32,823 nt of DNA from Tissierellia bacterium (GTDB taxonomy: Bacteria > Bacillota > Clostridia > Peptostreptococcales > Acidaminobacteraceae). The translations under genes and the position numbers were made by a program. Below the pieces are notes generated by a model that was not told the origin of the DNA, made no database searches, and saw only the letters and a program-made list of their open reading frames with translations. Positions 7,984 through 17,711 of the stretch are shown piece after piece (position 1 is the first letter of the stretch; each line of letters starts with the position of its first letter). The DNA lies in the NCBI GenBank assembly GCA_012520095.1, contig JAAYOV010000098.1:1-32823 (forward strand), read 5' to 3'.

Positions 7984-10900
7984 GACTCAAAGCCATTGAA
8001 CTCAAAGGTTTTAAATCATTTGCCCAGCGCACAAGAATCGAATTTCCACCCGGAATCAGCGCGATTGTAGGGCCCAACGGCTGCGGCAAGAGCAATATCA
8101 TCGATGCTGTGCGATGGGTGCTTGGCGAGCAGGCAACCGGAGCGCTGCGCGCAAAAAAAATGGAAGATGTCATTTTCAACGGCACCGAGCATAAAGCCCG
8201 CCAGAATTATGCAGAAGTTTCTCTGCTGTTTGAGGGAGCCGATACGCGAATTGAAGGAGTGGGAGAGGAACTGTGTATTCGCCGCATTTTACATCGAAGC
8301 GGAGAGAGCATCTATTCAATTGACGGCAAAGATGTACGCCTTCGAGATGTCAGAGAGCTTCTCATGGACACAGGCATCGGAGTGAGCGGCTATTCTCTTA
8401 TCAGCCAGGGAGATATTGAAGACATCCTCAGTCAGAGTGGATTCAATCGAAGAAAAGTCTTTGAAGAGGCATCCGGGACATCGCTTTTGACGGCGAAGAA
8501 GCTGGAAGCGTCGAGGAGACTCGAACGCGTCGAGTCCAACGTGGAGCGAATAAGCGACATCTATTTGGAGGTGGAAAGCAGAATCGAGCCTCTGAAAGAA
8601 GCTTCGCAAAAAGCGGCTCGCTATTTAGAGCTTAAAGAGCGCATGGAAGAAGCGGAGCTCTATTATGCCCTTGGCGACTATGAGCGCTATGACAAAGAAG
8701 CGTCTCAATGGCAAGCTGAGTTGCAAACAAAGCAGAAGCTGGAAGAGATCCTTCGCGCGGAATGGGATCAGAGCGAAGAAAAGTATGAAGCTGCGGAGAA
8801 AGAGCTTCGCGAACGCGAAGAAGAGCATGACGCTCTTCGTCAGAGACAGCGAACGCTCATGGAAGAGCGCGACGGCATCTTTTTGCAATTGCGCCTGAAA
8901 GAAGAGCGAAAGACTCAGACGGCTGCCAGAGAGCGAGCACTTGCCACCTCTGTTGAGGAAGGAGAGTCGCTTCGATGTTCGTTTTCGGAAGAATTGACAG
9001 GCCTAGGTAAAGAAGTAGAGGAAAAGGAAAGAAAATACTTGGATTTGACTCAGAGCCTGGAAGAACTCAATTATGCTCTTCAAGAAAAAAAAGCGCAGCT
9101 TTCGGGTTCGCATCGAACACAAGAAGAGCGCGAGGAAGAACTCCGAAAGGCGAGAGAGCGGTTGGAAGCTCTCAAAGCCACGGAGCACCTTCTTTTGGAG
9201 CAAAAGAAAAATTTGGACAGAGATCTCGATGAAGCCGGATTTGATAGGCTGGAGCTGAAGAAAAAAACAGAAGATCACTCGGCGCTAGTCTATGAAAAGG
9301 AAAAGGAAGGAAAAGAACTCAGGCGTCTTTTGGCGAAAAGAGATCACTCCCTTGCGTTCACTGAACAAGAAAAGCGCGATGCAGAAGAATCTCTTCGACT
9401 CGTTCAGGCGCAGAAGATCGATAAGAATAATCAAATGCGCGACCTTCAGAAAGAAAGGGAGCTTTTAGAAGGAGTGGAAGCTTCTCATTTAGAGGAGACG
9501 CCCGACTCGGGAGAGCTTTTTATTCATCATCTTCGAGTGAAAAGAGGGTATGAAACGGCCGTTGAAACGGTGCTTGGCGCCAGGATGCAGGCACTATTGC
9601 GCCGCGATTTGAGCGAAGCTCTGGAAGGGTCAAATGGCAAGGGGAGTTATCTTCTCTATGAACGTGCCGGCATACCTGATGCGAGTTTGCAAGAAGAAGA
9701 CCTGCTTTCTCATGTGGAAATCGATCCGCCGTATGTTTCGCTACTTTCAACTCTCCTTGCAGGAGTCAAAGTGGTCGATTCGTTTGATGAGGCGGAAGTT
9801 TCACCGGGAGAGATGATCGTAACAAAAGACGGGGCGTTTTTAAACGGACCGTTTTTACGGCTTTCCTCTGCACAACCTCCGCTGCTAAGTTTTCGAGTAA
9901 GACGGGAGGAAATCCTCGAAGAAATCTTCGAATTGGAGAAAGACCTCGGTGAAGATAAAGACAGAGAGGAGCATCTCATTGCCGAGTGCAGACATCTACA
10001 CCGGCAGTTTGAAGAAGAAGTAGAGAAGCGAGAGGCACTCCTAAAGGCCATCGAGAGCAGCGATAATGAGCTCCGAGACCTTCGGCATATAGGGGAGCTC
10101 AATGATCAGCGGGTGCAGCAATTGGGAAAAAAAATCGAAGCCGACATGATGCGCCGCAGTGAACTTATTAAACAACTGGAAGACAAAAGTGTTCAAAGGG
10201 AAGATCTCTGTGGGCAAATCGATTCTGTTCTCTTGCAAGAGCTGCCGGACAACCGCCTCTTGGAAGAAGATGCGGGTGCGTTGGCGGAAGAAGTTCATCG
10301 CAGCGAGTTGGTCCTTGCGCGTTCGGAAGAGATTCTTCGGGCGGCAAAGACGAATTTAGAGGAAAAACAGCGAGCGTTTGATCAGGCAATGCAGAGGCGG
10401 GAGAGCGAGCGTAGTCAGATGCAAGATCTCCGTATTATGCTTCACAATCTTCAGGAAGAGATTGATCAGCTGAGGGAGCAGCATAGCGAAATCCTGCTTT
10501 CTATCGAAGAGATCGATGCATATGTGATTGAGCTTCGCAAGCAGATTTCCACGCTCCGAGAGGAGAGAGAGAGACGAGAAATAGAGAAAAAGGATCTCGA
10601 CGAGCGCCAAAAGACGCTTCTAGCGGAAATCTCTGCTTTGGATGTCAAATATGTTCGTGTAGACGAGAGGAGAAAGAGCGTATCCGAGAGTATCTGGGAA
10701 ATGTATCAACTCAGCATTCGTCAGCTTCGGGAGCGCTTCAGCGCTCGAGAGGTGCAGACGAGTCGAAGCGAACTCAGAAATATCCGTCAGTCCATGCTGG
10801 CGCTTGAACCCGTCAATCTCGATGCTATCGAGGAATATGAACAGGTGTCTGAGAGAGAAAAATTCCTTCGTGCGCAGTTGGATGATCTTCAAAAGGCGAG

Positions 10901-11423
10901 AGAAGATCTCCATCGCACCCTTGCAACTCTTGAGCGCCGGATGAGGGGAGATTTCAAAAAGACGTTTGAGGAAATCAGAGGATATTTCCAAGATATATTC
11001 AGAGAGCTCTTCCGAGGGGGAGAGGGAGATATCCGCTTGGAAGAAGACAAAGATGTATTGGAGAGCGACATTCTCATTTATGCTTCGCCGCCGGGGAAAA
11101 AGCTGGTTCATATGAATCTTCTAAGTGGAGGAGAAAAGGCAATGACGGCGATAGCGCTACTGTTTGCCGTCCTTCGAGCGAAGCCGTCTCCGTTTTACAT
11201 TCTCGACGAAGTGGAAGCAGCGCTCGATGATGTCAATATCCAGAGGTTTGGAGAGTTTTTAAAGACTTTCAGCGAGGACAGTCAGTTTATATTGATTACA
11301 CATCGCAAGGGGACGATGGAATACGCCAAAGCGCTGTACGGTGTATCCATGGAGGAAAAGGGAATCTCATCTCTTGTTTCGATCAATTTAGAAGAAGGAG
11401 AAAACTATGGCAGGGCTGTTTGA
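7980..11423 (+). CDS. smc: chromosome segregation protein SMC
   Basis: A 1147-residue condensin ATPase, close to the usual size. The N-terminal head has Walker A GPNGCGKSN (31-39). Two long Glu/Lys/Arg-rich coiled-coil stretches flank a hinge at about residues 500-640. The C-terminal head has the signature LLSGGEKAMT (about 1046-1055) and Walker B FYILDEVEAALDD (about 1071-1083). With ScpA and ScpB (not in the window) it would compact and segregate the nucleoid. The start is GTG, overlapping the preceding stop as GTGA. The 3' end overlaps ftsY by 17 bases. Confidence 0.97.
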   Translation: MRLKAIELKGFKSFAQRTRIEFPPGISAIVGPNGCGKSNIIDAVRWVLGEQATGALRAKKMEDVIFNGTEHKARQNYAEVSLLFEGADTRIEGVGEELCIRRILHRSGESIYSIDGKDVRLRDVRELLMDTGIGVSGYSLISQGDIEDILSQSGFNRRKVFEEASGTSLLTAKKLEASRRLERVESNVERISDIYLEVESRIEPLKEASQKAARYLELKERMEEAELYYALGDYERYDKEASQWQAELQTKQKLEEILRAEWDQSEEKYEAAEKELREREEEHDALRQRQRTLMEERDGIFLQLRLKEERKTQTAARERALATSVEEGESLRCSFSEELTGLGKEVEEKERKYLDLTQSLEELNYALQEKKAQLSGSHRTQEEREEELRKARERLEALKATEHLLLEQKKNLDRDLDEAGFDRLELKKKTEDHSALVYEKEKEGKELRRLLAKRDHSLAFTEQEKRDAEESLRLVQAQKIDKNNQMRDLQKERELLEGVEASHLEETPDSGELFIHHLRVKRGYETAVETVLGARMQALLRRDLSEALEGSNGKGSYLLYERAGIPDASLQEEDLLSHVEIDPPYVSLLSTLLAGVKVVDSFDEAEVSPGEMIVTKDGAFLNGPFLRLSSAQPPLLSFRVRREEILEEIFELEKDLGEDKDREEHLIAECRHLHRQFEEEVEKREALLKAIESSDNELRDLRHIGELNDQRVQQLGKKIEADMMRRSELIKQLEDKSVQREDLCGQIDSVLLQELPDNRLLEEDAGALAEEVHRSELVLARSEEILRAAKTNLEEKQRAFDQAMQRRESERSQMQDLRIMLHNLQEEIDQLREQHSEILLSIEEIDAYVIELRKQISTLREERERREIEKKDLDERQKTLLAEISALDVKYVRVDERRKSVSESIWEMYQLSIRQLRERFSAREVQTSRSELRNIRQSMLALEPVNLDAIEEYEQVSEREKFLRAQLDDLQKAREDLHRTLATLERRMRGDFKKTFEEIRGYFQDIFRELFRGGEGDIRLEEDKDVLESDILIYASPPGKKLVHMNLLSGGEKAMTAIALLFAVLRAKPSPFYILDEVEAALDDVNIQRFGEFLKTFSEDSQFILITHRKGTMEYAKALYGVSMEEKGISSLVSINLEEGENYGRAV

Positions 11424-12330
11424 CAAAATAAAAAGAAGCTTGAAGAAGACGAGTGAGAGCTTCATTGAATCGCTCGATGACCTCTTGGGCACATATGAAG
11501 AGATCGATGAAGATTTTCTTGAGGAACTCGAAGAGATATTGATTATGGCGGATATGGGTGCGGAGACGACGGAGGAGGTGATGACGCAGCTCGAACATCT
11601 CATCTATAATCGCCTCATTCGCCGTCCGAAAGAAGTTGTGCCCACGCTCAAGGAGATCCTTCAAAAGATGATCCAAGTGCCTGATGAAGAGCAGTTCAAT
11701 TGGGACAATCCGCCGAAAGTCCTCCTGATCATCGGTGTCAACGGGGCGGGGAAGACTACTTCTATCGGAAAACTGGCAAAGCTTCTTAAAAGTGAAGGCA
11801 AAAGCGTTCTCATGGCTGCAGGAGACACGTTCCGCGCAGCTGCCATCGAGCAGCTCCAGATATGGGCTGATCGAGCGGGGGTCGATCTGATTAAACAGCA
11901 GGAGGGCAGTGATCCGGCAAGTGTGATCTTTGATGCCATTGCAGCCCAGAAGAGCCGGGGAATCGATGTTCTTCTCTGTGATTCCGCCGGAAGGCTTCAC
12001 AACAAGAAAAATCTCATGAGAGAACTTGAGAAGATCACTCGGATTATTACAAGAGAATACCCGAGGGAGGAAGTGCGAACCCTTCTCGTGCTCGACTCCA
12101 CAACGGGACAAAATGCTCTCAACCAGGCGGTTCTGTTTAAAGAATACGCAGATATGGATGGCATCATCCTCACCAAGCTCGACGGCACAGCGAAAGGCGG
12201 TTTCGTTTTCAGCATCAAACAGAAGCTCGGCGTTCCCGTTTTGTTCGTTGCGACGGGAGAGCAGATTGATGACATGGCCCCCTTTGATGCCGCAAGCTTC
12301 GTCGATGGAATCTTCTCATCAGATAGATAG
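11407..12330 (+). CDS. ftsY: signal recognition particle receptor FtsY
   Basis: A 307-residue SRP-GTPase that docks ribosome-nascent-chain-SRP complexes at the membrane. It has a short amphipathic N-terminus ([12 protein letters not shown]), a helical N domain (to about 100), then the G domain with [10 protein letters not shown] (about 110-119), [16 protein letters not shown] and [15 protein letters not shown] replaces the commoner DTAGR. The acidic A domain of enterobacterial FtsY is absent, as usual for Gram-positive forms. The start lies inside the smc 3' end with GAAGGAG upstream. ffh does not follow. I see no strong terminator before the next promoter. Confidence 0.97.
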   Translation: MAGLFDKIKRSLKKTSESFIESLDDLLGTYEEIDEDFLEELEEILIMADMGAETTEEVMTQLEHLIYNRLIRRPKEVVPTLKEILQKMIQVPDEEQFNWDNPPKVLLIIGVNGAGKTTSIGKLAKLLKSEGKSVLMAAGDTFRAAAIEQLQIWADRAGVDLIKQQEGSDPASVIFDAIAAQKSRGIDVLLCDSAGRLHNKKNLMRELEKITRIITREYPREEVRTLLVLDSTTGQNALNQAVLFKEYADMDGIILTKLDGTAKGGFVFSIKQKLGVPVLFVATGEQIDDMAPFDAASFVDGIFSSDR

Positions 12331-12387
12331 TGATCTTTTACTTCGTCATAGTTTATATAATGAGACTTGATGCGTCACGTAAAAAAG

Positions 12388-12416
12388 TTGACTTGATTAT
12401 TAATATTTGATAACAT
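12388..12416 (+). promoter_or_regulatory. sigma-A promoter of the peptide transporter operon
   Basis: TTGACT (12388-12393), a 17-base A/T-rich spacer and TAACAT (12411-12416): five and four of six consensus bases with ideal spacing. It lies 30 bases before the first gene of the opp operon and is the most convincing promoter in this 115-base gap. Confidence 0.72.
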
Positions 12417-12445
12417 TTTGAAACGAATAATATGTGAGGGGAAAT

Positions 12446-13384
12446 ATGCTAACCTACACGGCCCGCAGGTTGTTGCAGGGAATACTACTGGTTATTGTAG
12501 TCAGTATTCTCGTTTTTTCAATGTTACATTTGATGCCGGGAGATCCCGTTGAGTTGATTACCGATCGAAAGGTGCCGCCGGAAGTCAAGGCGGAGATGAA
12601 GCGCCAGTACGGACTGGATCTGCCTCTTCACCAGCAGTACCTTCGATGGGTTAAGAATATTTTGCGAGGAGACTTCGGTGTTTCCATACGGTCAAAGACA
12701 TCCGTTGCAGCGACTTTTAAGCATCGCATCCCGGTTACGCTGAAGCTGACGGGAACAGCTCTTCTCGTGGAGTTTTTAATCGGCGTTCCTCTGGGACTTC
12801 TGGCTGCATATAAAAAGGACTCTTTCTTTGATCGAGCTGTCATCACCACATCTCTTTTATTTGCGGCACTTCCATCTTTTTGGATTGCGGTGATGTTGAT
12901 CATGGTATTCGGAGTGCATCTGCGCATTCTCCCTTTGAGCGGATTTAGCAGTGCCAAGCACTATATTCTTCCCGTGCTCTCGATTGCGCTTGGGGGCATT
13001 GCGGGGATGCTTCGCATGGCCAAATCCGAGGTGCTCGATGTGTTGAATGAAAGATTCGTCTTTACCGCCTATGCGAAGGGACTCGATAAAAGGACGGTTC
13101 TCGTCAAGCATGTTCTCTACAACTCCATCATTTTGATTTTGGTTATGTTCTTTTTAAGCCTTCCCTGGATTATCAGCGGAGCCGTGATCATTGAAAACAT
13201 CTTTGTGATACCGGGAATGGGCGGTCTGATGACACAGGCCATTATCAATCAGGACATGTTTGTCGTGCAAGGCTGCGTACTGATCATTTCCATCTTGACA
13301 GTACTCAGCAATATTCTCGCCGATCTATTGATTGCCGCACTGGATCCGCGAATTCGCGTTTCATTAAGTGAGGGAGAAAGTTGA
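12446..13384 (+). CDS. oligopeptide/dipeptide ABC transporter permease (OppB/DppB type)
   Basis: A 312-residue inner-membrane permease with six predicted helices. Family marks are the N-terminal YTARRLLQGILLV, FSMLHLMPGDPVELI, the YGLDLPLHQQYLRW segment and the EAA-type loop with AKGLDKRTVLVKHVLYNS. I chose ATG 12446, which has AGGGGA just upstream; a GTG at 12434 would add four residues. It is the first gene of a six-gene unit with permease C, two ATPases, a binding protein and a peptidase, and overlaps the next gene by 4 bases. Substrate could be di-, tri- or oligopeptides; nickel-type relatives are less likely given the terminal peptidase. Confidence 0.93.
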   Translation: MLTYTARRLLQGILLVIVVSILVFSMLHLMPGDPVELITDRKVPPEVKAEMKRQYGLDLPLHQQYLRWVKNILRGDFGVSIRSKTSVAATFKHRIPVTLKLTGTALLVEFLIGVPLGLLAAYKKDSFFDRAVITTSLLFAALPSFWIAVMLIMVFGVHLRILPLSGFSSAKHYILPVLSIALGGIAGMLRMAKSEVLDVLNERFVFTAYAKGLDKRTVLVKHVLYNSIILILVMFFLSLPWIISGAVIIENIFVIPGMGGLMTQAIINQDMFVVQGCVLIISILTVLSNILADLLIAALDPRIRVSLSEGES

Positions 13385-14214
13385 ACGAGATCCTATATAT
13401 TTATAAGAAAAATCGATATCTGCGAATGGGGACTATCATGGTAGGGTTTCTTGTTCTCGTGGCGATATTTGCTCATGTCATCGCGCCGTTTGACTACGAT
13501 GAGGCCAATCGAGACGTACGCCTGGAGCCACCGAGCTCGGATCATTGGTTCGGCACCGATGAATTTGGCCGAGATGTATTCAGCCGAGTTCTCTATGGAA
13601 GCAGGATTGCGCTGCGAGTGGCGATTCTGGGTGTTTCCATTCAAGTTCTTATCGGCGTGACCCTCGGCCTTATCAGCGGATACTTCGGGCGCGTGACCGA
13701 TCAGATAGTGAGTTTTTTAGCTGACCTCACTTGGTCGCTCCCCCCGATCATCATGAGTATGGCGGTTATTTCCATCATAGGAAAAGGACTAGACAACACG
13801 ATCATCGCTATATCTGTCGTAAGTTGGGCGCAGTATGCGCGCGTAGTTCGGGCGAAGACATCGTCTTTGAAAAACATGGCTTTTGTCGAGACGGCGCTTG
13901 CCTACAATGAAAGTCACCCTTCGATTCTGTTTCGCTATATTTTGCCCAATACGATTCCTTCGATCATCGTACTGGTATCGCTGTCGATTCCAAATACCAT
14001 CATGAGCACGACAGCGCTCAGCTTTCTTGGCTTGGGGGCGCAACCGCCTTCGCCTGACTGGGGATTGGCTCTTTCCTCGAGCATTCTCTATCTTCTCAAT
14101 GCTCCATGGCTTGCCGTCTTCCCCGGCATTGCACTCGTTTATACGGTGTTTGCTTTTAACCTTCTTGGCGAGGGATTGCGAGACCTCCTGGATCCGCGCC
14201 TGAGAGCGAGGTGA
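13381..14214 (+). CDS. oligopeptide/dipeptide ABC transporter permease (OppC/DppC type)
   Basis: A 277-residue second permease subunit. It has the N-terminal helix, the conserved HWFGTDEFGRDVFSRVLYGSR segment shared by OppC/DppC proteins, and the C-terminal STTALSFLGLGAQPPSPDWG motif. The start is TTG at 13381, overlapping the oppB-type stop (TTGA) and preceded by GAGGGAG. No upstream ATG fits. It pairs with the previous permease to form the transmembrane channel. The ATPase gene begins 6 bases after its stop. Confidence 0.93.
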   Translation: MNEILYIYKKNRYLRMGTIMVGFLVLVAIFAHVIAPFDYDEANRDVRLEPPSSDHWFGTDEFGRDVFSRVLYGSRIALRVAILGVSIQVLIGVTLGLISGYFGRVTDQIVSFLADLTWSLPPIIMSMAVISIIGKGLDNTIIAISVVSWAQYARVVRAKTSSLKNMAFVETALAYNESHPSILFRYILPNTIPSIIVLVSLSIPNTIMSTTALSFLGLGAQPPSPDWGLALSSSILYLLNAPWLAVFPGIALVYTVFAFNLLGEGLRDLLDPRLRAR

Positions 14215-14220
14215 GGTGAG

Positions 14221-15192
14221 ATGAATACATTGCTTGAACTGAAAGATCTGTCGATAGACTATCTCGTAAAAGATGGAAAGCTCTCTGCCGTCAATTCTTT
14301 AAATCTCAGCATCAACCGAGGAGAGATATTTGCGCTTGTAGGGGAGAGCGGATGTGGAAAGACGACGGTAGCCTTTTCTATCATGCGGCTTCTTCAGGGG
14401 AATGAACAGACGAGTGGGGAAATTCTCTTTGAAGGGGAAGATCTGCTGACGCTTGAAGACGGCCGCATTGAGAAGATTAGGGGAAAGCATATCGGGATGA
14501 TTTTTCAAAACCCTCTCGATTCCCTGAATCCGGTCTATACATCGGGAAATCAAGTAGCGGAAGCGATTCTCCTGGATGAAAAAGACAAACATGTCGTCAT
14601 GGAAAAGCTTTTGAAGCTCTATGAAGATGTCAGAATCCCCGATGCTCCGGAACGCATTCATTCCTATCCGCATGAATTGTCCGGAGGGATGCGCCAGCGA
14701 GTGATGATTGCGATGATGCTTTCGAGAAATCCGCAGCTCCTTATTGCCGATGAACCTACGACGGCACTCGACGTGACAGTGGAGGCGCAGATATTGAAGC
14801 TTTTAAAAGAGCTGCGCGATGATTACGGCTCAGCGATTCTTCTCATCACCCATAATTTCGGAATCGTCGCTGAACTCGCCGATAGAGTGGGGATTATGTA
14901 TGCAGGCGAGCTGGTGGAGCTTGCCGATGTTGTTGAAATTTTCCACCATCCGGTTCATCCCTATTCGAAGGCCTTGATGGCATCTCTTCCGAGGATGACG
15001 AAAGAAGAGGGCAGGCTTGCTACACTCGATGGGACGGTGCCGAGGATCATAGGAGAATTTAAGGGCTGCCGCTTTTCGAATCGCTGTGCGCTGGCTCAAA
15101 AGAGGTGTTTTGTCGATACGCCTTCGCTTCTCGAGATCAGACCCGGACATTTTGTTCAGTGTCATAATGAGGAGGTACTGCGTGGTTATTGA
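14221..15192 (+). CDS. peptide ABC transporter ATPase (OppD/DppD type)
   Basis: A 323-residue nucleotide-binding subunit. It has Walker [10 protein letters not shown] (about 40-48), the signature LSGGMRQR, Walker [13 protein letters not shown] and the switch histidine in ITHNFG. The C-terminal extension has the peptide-family cysteine arrangement C-x5-C-x6-C and a later Cys (GCRFSNRC...RC...VQCHN). In a characterised mycobacterial dipeptide transporter a comparable region holds an iron-sulfur cluster, so one may be present here; this is inference from the spacing. GAGGTGAG lies directly before the ATG. The end overlaps the second ATPase gene by 11 bases. Confidence 0.93.
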   Translation: MNTLLELKDLSIDYLVKDGKLSAVNSLNLSINRGEIFALVGESGCGKTTVAFSIMRLLQGNEQTSGEILFEGEDLLTLEDGRIEKIRGKHIGMIFQNPLDSLNPVYTSGNQVAEAILLDEKDKHVVMEKLLKLYEDVRIPDAPERIHSYPHELSGGMRQRVMIAMMLSRNPQLLIADEPTTALDVTVEAQILKLLKELRDDYGSAILLITHNFGIVAELADRVGIMYAGELVELADVVEIFHHPVHPYSKALMASLPRMTKEEGRLATLDGTVPRIIGEFKGCRFSNRCALAQKRCFVDTPSLLEIRPGHFVQCHNEEVLRGY

Positions 15193-16138
15193 TATAGACA
15201 ATGTTACAAAGAGCTTTCGCGTTGGATCGGGTTTTTTTCTTCAGGGACGTAAAAAAATCTTTGCCCTCGACGAAGTGAGCTTTCATCTGCGTGAAAATGA
15301 GATTCTCGGGATCGTCGGAGAAAGCGGGAGCGGCAAGACGACAGTTGCCCGCTGCATCCTTGCCCTCACAGGCATCGATGAGGGGAGAATTGAGATCCAT
15401 GGCGATGATATTCAAAGTGCAAGCAGGCAGAAGCGAAGGGAATTGAGAAATCACTTTGCCATTGTCTTTCAGGATCCTGCCGCCAATTTAAATCCTCGGC
15501 AGCGAGTGAAGAACTCGATCATGCGCCCACTGATCTTAAAAGGTGTGTCTCAGAAGGAGGCAAACAAAAAGGCCGTTGAGGCCATGGAAAAGGTAAAGCT
15601 GGATGCGCGTTATCTCCAAAGTTTTCCTCACGAGCTCTCAGGCGGACAGCAACAGCGCATCGCCATCGCGCGTGCTCTTGTGCTGGAGCCGGATGTGATG
15701 ATCCTCGATGAGCCGACTTCCGCGCTCGACATTTCCGTTCAGGCGCAGATATTAAACCTTCTTCTCGATCTTCAAGAGGAGATGAAAATGAGCTATATCA
15801 TCATCACGCATGATCTCAATGTCATACGCTATGTGTGCGACCGAGTGGTGGTGATGTATATGGGAAGAGTGGTAGAGATCGCCTCTATGAAAGAGATCGA
15901 TGAAAATCCGCGCCATCCGTACACTCGCATGCTTCTGGAGAGTTCTCCCGTGCTTGATCCGAGAGATCGGGAGAACAGGGATATTCAGGAAATAGGCGAA
16001 GCGAAGTATATTTATAATCCGACCAGTTGCAATCTCGTCGGACGATGTCCCCATGAGAGCGACATATGCTCTCAGGCGAGACCGCCTCTAGAGGAGGTAC
16101 AGGATGATCACTTTGTCGCATGTTTTTTACAAAAATAG
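15182..16138 (+). CDS. peptide ABC transporter ATPase (OppF/DppF type)
   Basis: The second nucleotide-binding subunit, 318 residues. It has Walker A GESGSGKTT, the signature ELSGGQQQR, Walker B MILDEPTSALD, the switch histidine ITHDLN and a C-terminal Cys region (NLVGRCPHESDICSQARP). I place the start at GTG 15182 because GAGGAGG lies 8 bases before it and the reading frame upstream only antisenses nothing useful; the open frame reaches back to 15086 inside the first ATPase, which is an unlikely start. It works as a heterodimer with the preceding ATPase to power the two permeases. The binding-protein gene starts 13 bases later. Confidence 0.92.
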   Translation: MVIDIDNVTKSFRVGSGFFLQGRKKIFALDEVSFHLRENEILGIVGESGSGKTTVARCILALTGIDEGRIEIHGDDIQSASRQKRRELRNHFAIVFQDPAANLNPRQRVKNSIMRPLILKGVSQKEANKKAVEAMEKVKLDARYLQSFPHELSGGQQQRIAIARALVLEPDVMILDEPTSALDISVQAQILNLLLDLQEEMKMSYIIITHDLNVIRYVCDRVVVMYMGRVVEIASMKEIDENPRHPYTRMLLESSPVLDPRDRENRDIQEIGEAKYIYNPTSCNLVGRCPHESDICSQARPPLEEVQDDHFVACFLQK

Positions 16139-16151
16139 AAGGGAGAAAAAA

Positions 16152-17711
16152 ATGAAACAAAAAAAACTACTTAGCCTTCTCTTGGCAGCGGTGCTGCTAC
16201 TCGTCTCATGTGGAGGCGGCGGACAGGAAAGCGCCCCTGTCGAGGAGGCCGAAGAGAAGGAAATCGTACTGGGAGAGTTCGGCGAATGGTGGGGCCTGGA
16301 TACGAGCCAACTTGACGGATCTTCTTCGACGCAGAGACTTGTCGCTGATCCGATCGTCCTCATCGATGACGATGGAACACTGATTCCCAATATGGCATCT
16401 GAAGTGGAGATGAGCGAAGACGGAAAGACGATCCGCTTACATTTCCCCGAAGGAATGAAATATGCCGACGGAAGAGACCTCACACCCGAAGATGTGGTCG
16501 CATCTCTTGAAAGAGGCAAGACGTCGGGACCGTTCGGCACGGATTTACAGCCCATCGTGAAGATGGAAGTAAAAGACCGCGATGTCTTTTTGTATCTTGA
16601 AGAATATACATGCAATATTGCAAACACCCTTACGAGCTCCTTTGTCACGGTCATGCATAAAGATGATACGCTTAAGACAAATGACGAGCTTTTATGGGAC
16701 TGCATGCCCTACGGCATGTATAGCCTAGATGAATATGTGGAGGGCTCTCATGTCGTCCTCAAACGAAACCCTCATTATATTACACATAATCCTCGTGCAG
16801 AGAACAAAGGTCCCGGGGCGTTTGAAAAGATCACCGTTCGCTTCTTCAAAGAGGAGTTCAGTCTGATTAACGCCTTTAATGTGGGTGATATTCAATACGC
16901 TTCCGGCCTCAGCATCGATTCGAGCGCGCAGGCGACAGGCGATTTCATCCTGGAAAACAGCGTCATGGTCCCCAATATTCATTACATTGAGCTCAATCAA
17001 AGTGATCCGATCCTGAGCGATATAAATATCCGCAAAGCGATCGGGCTGATCATCGATCGCGCCGATGTGGTCGACGCCAATAAAGACGCCGTCATTGAAG
17101 CGTACAGTGTGGTCACGGAAAATGTACTGAACTACTCTGAAAACTTCGACAATTATTACAGAGAGACGTATGCAAATGATGTAGAGCAGGCTAAACAGCT
17201 CCTCGCCGATGCCGGATGGGTCGACACCGACAATGACGGTTTCCTCGATAAAGACGGCCAGAAGTTGACGCTTCAATTCCTCGGAGCGGCACAGCCTACC
17301 GATGAGCGAACGGCGCAGGCGCTTCAGCTTCAGTTCAAAGAAGTAGGCATCGACCTGACGCTGGAGCTGATCGATCCCAATTATCGCTACGAGAAGATAG
17401 AGCGCGGGGAATATCAGATCGGAATGGAGCAGTTCGGAACAGAGGATCCGGTCCTTCTTCTCTCCTGGCTCTTTACCAATCCCAATAACCTGAAGGCCCA
17501 GGATGCTTACTTTGACGCCGTATACTCCACGTCGCACGTGCTCGACTATGACAAGAGGACGGAAGGATTTGAAGTTGCTCAGAGAATGCTCGTCGACGAG
17601 TGTGTCATTATTCCCATGTACACAGTGAAAGCCATTGTTGCATGGAAGGGTGATTTGAATGTTCCCACCCGTCTCAAGAGCGGCATCCTCATCTGGAATG
17701 ATTTAAGGTGA
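16152..17711 (+). CDS. peptide-binding lipoprotein (SBP family 5)
   Basis: A 519-residue extracellular substrate-binding protein. The N-terminus is a lipoprotein signal: MKQKK, a Leu/Ala-rich core and the lipobox LVSC with the lipidated Cys20, followed by Gly residues. The mature part has family-5 features such as MASEVEMSEDGKTIRLHFPEG, YADGRDLTPEDVVASLER, INIRKAIGLIIDRADVV and AKQLLADAGWVDTDNDGFLD. The ATG at 16152 follows GAAGGGAG; an open frame back to 16104 would place 16 residues before the signal peptide. It delivers peptides to the permeases upstream. Its stop overlaps the peptidase start by 4 bases. Confidence 0.93.
   Translation: MKQKKLLSLLLAAVLLLVSCGGGGQESAPVEEAEEKEIVLGEFGEWWGLDTSQLDGSSSTQRLVADPIVLIDDDGTLIPNMASEVEMSEDGKTIRLHFPEGMKYADGRDLTPEDVVASLERGKTSGPFGTDLQPIVKMEVKDRDVFLYLEEYTCNIANTLTSSFVTVMHKDDTLKTNDELLWDCMPYGMYSLDEYVEGSHVVLKRNPHYITHNPRAENKGPGAFEKITVRFFKEEFSLINAFNVGDIQYASGLSIDSSAQATGDFILENSVMVPNIHYIELNQSDPILSDINIRKAIGLIIDRADVVDANKDAVIEAYSVVTENVLNYSENFDNYYRETYANDVEQAKQLLADAGWVDTDNDGFLDKDGQKLTLQFLGAAQPTDERTAQALQLQFKEVGIDLTLELIDPNYRYEKIERGEYQIGMEQFGTEDPVLLLSWLFTNPNNLKAQDAYFDAVYSTSHVLDYDKRTEGFEVAQRMLVDECVIIPMYTVKAIVAWKGDLNVPTRLKSGILIWNDLR

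Noticed and set aside
11383-12111. 242-codon open frame on the minus strand
   Set aside because: It is antisense to ftsY, whose motifs are complete; no family resemblance.
16725-17537. 270-codon open frame on the minus strand
   Set aside because: It lies wholly antisense to the peptide-binding lipoprotein gene, has no recognisable family and no ribosome-binding site. It reflects the codon pattern of the real gene.
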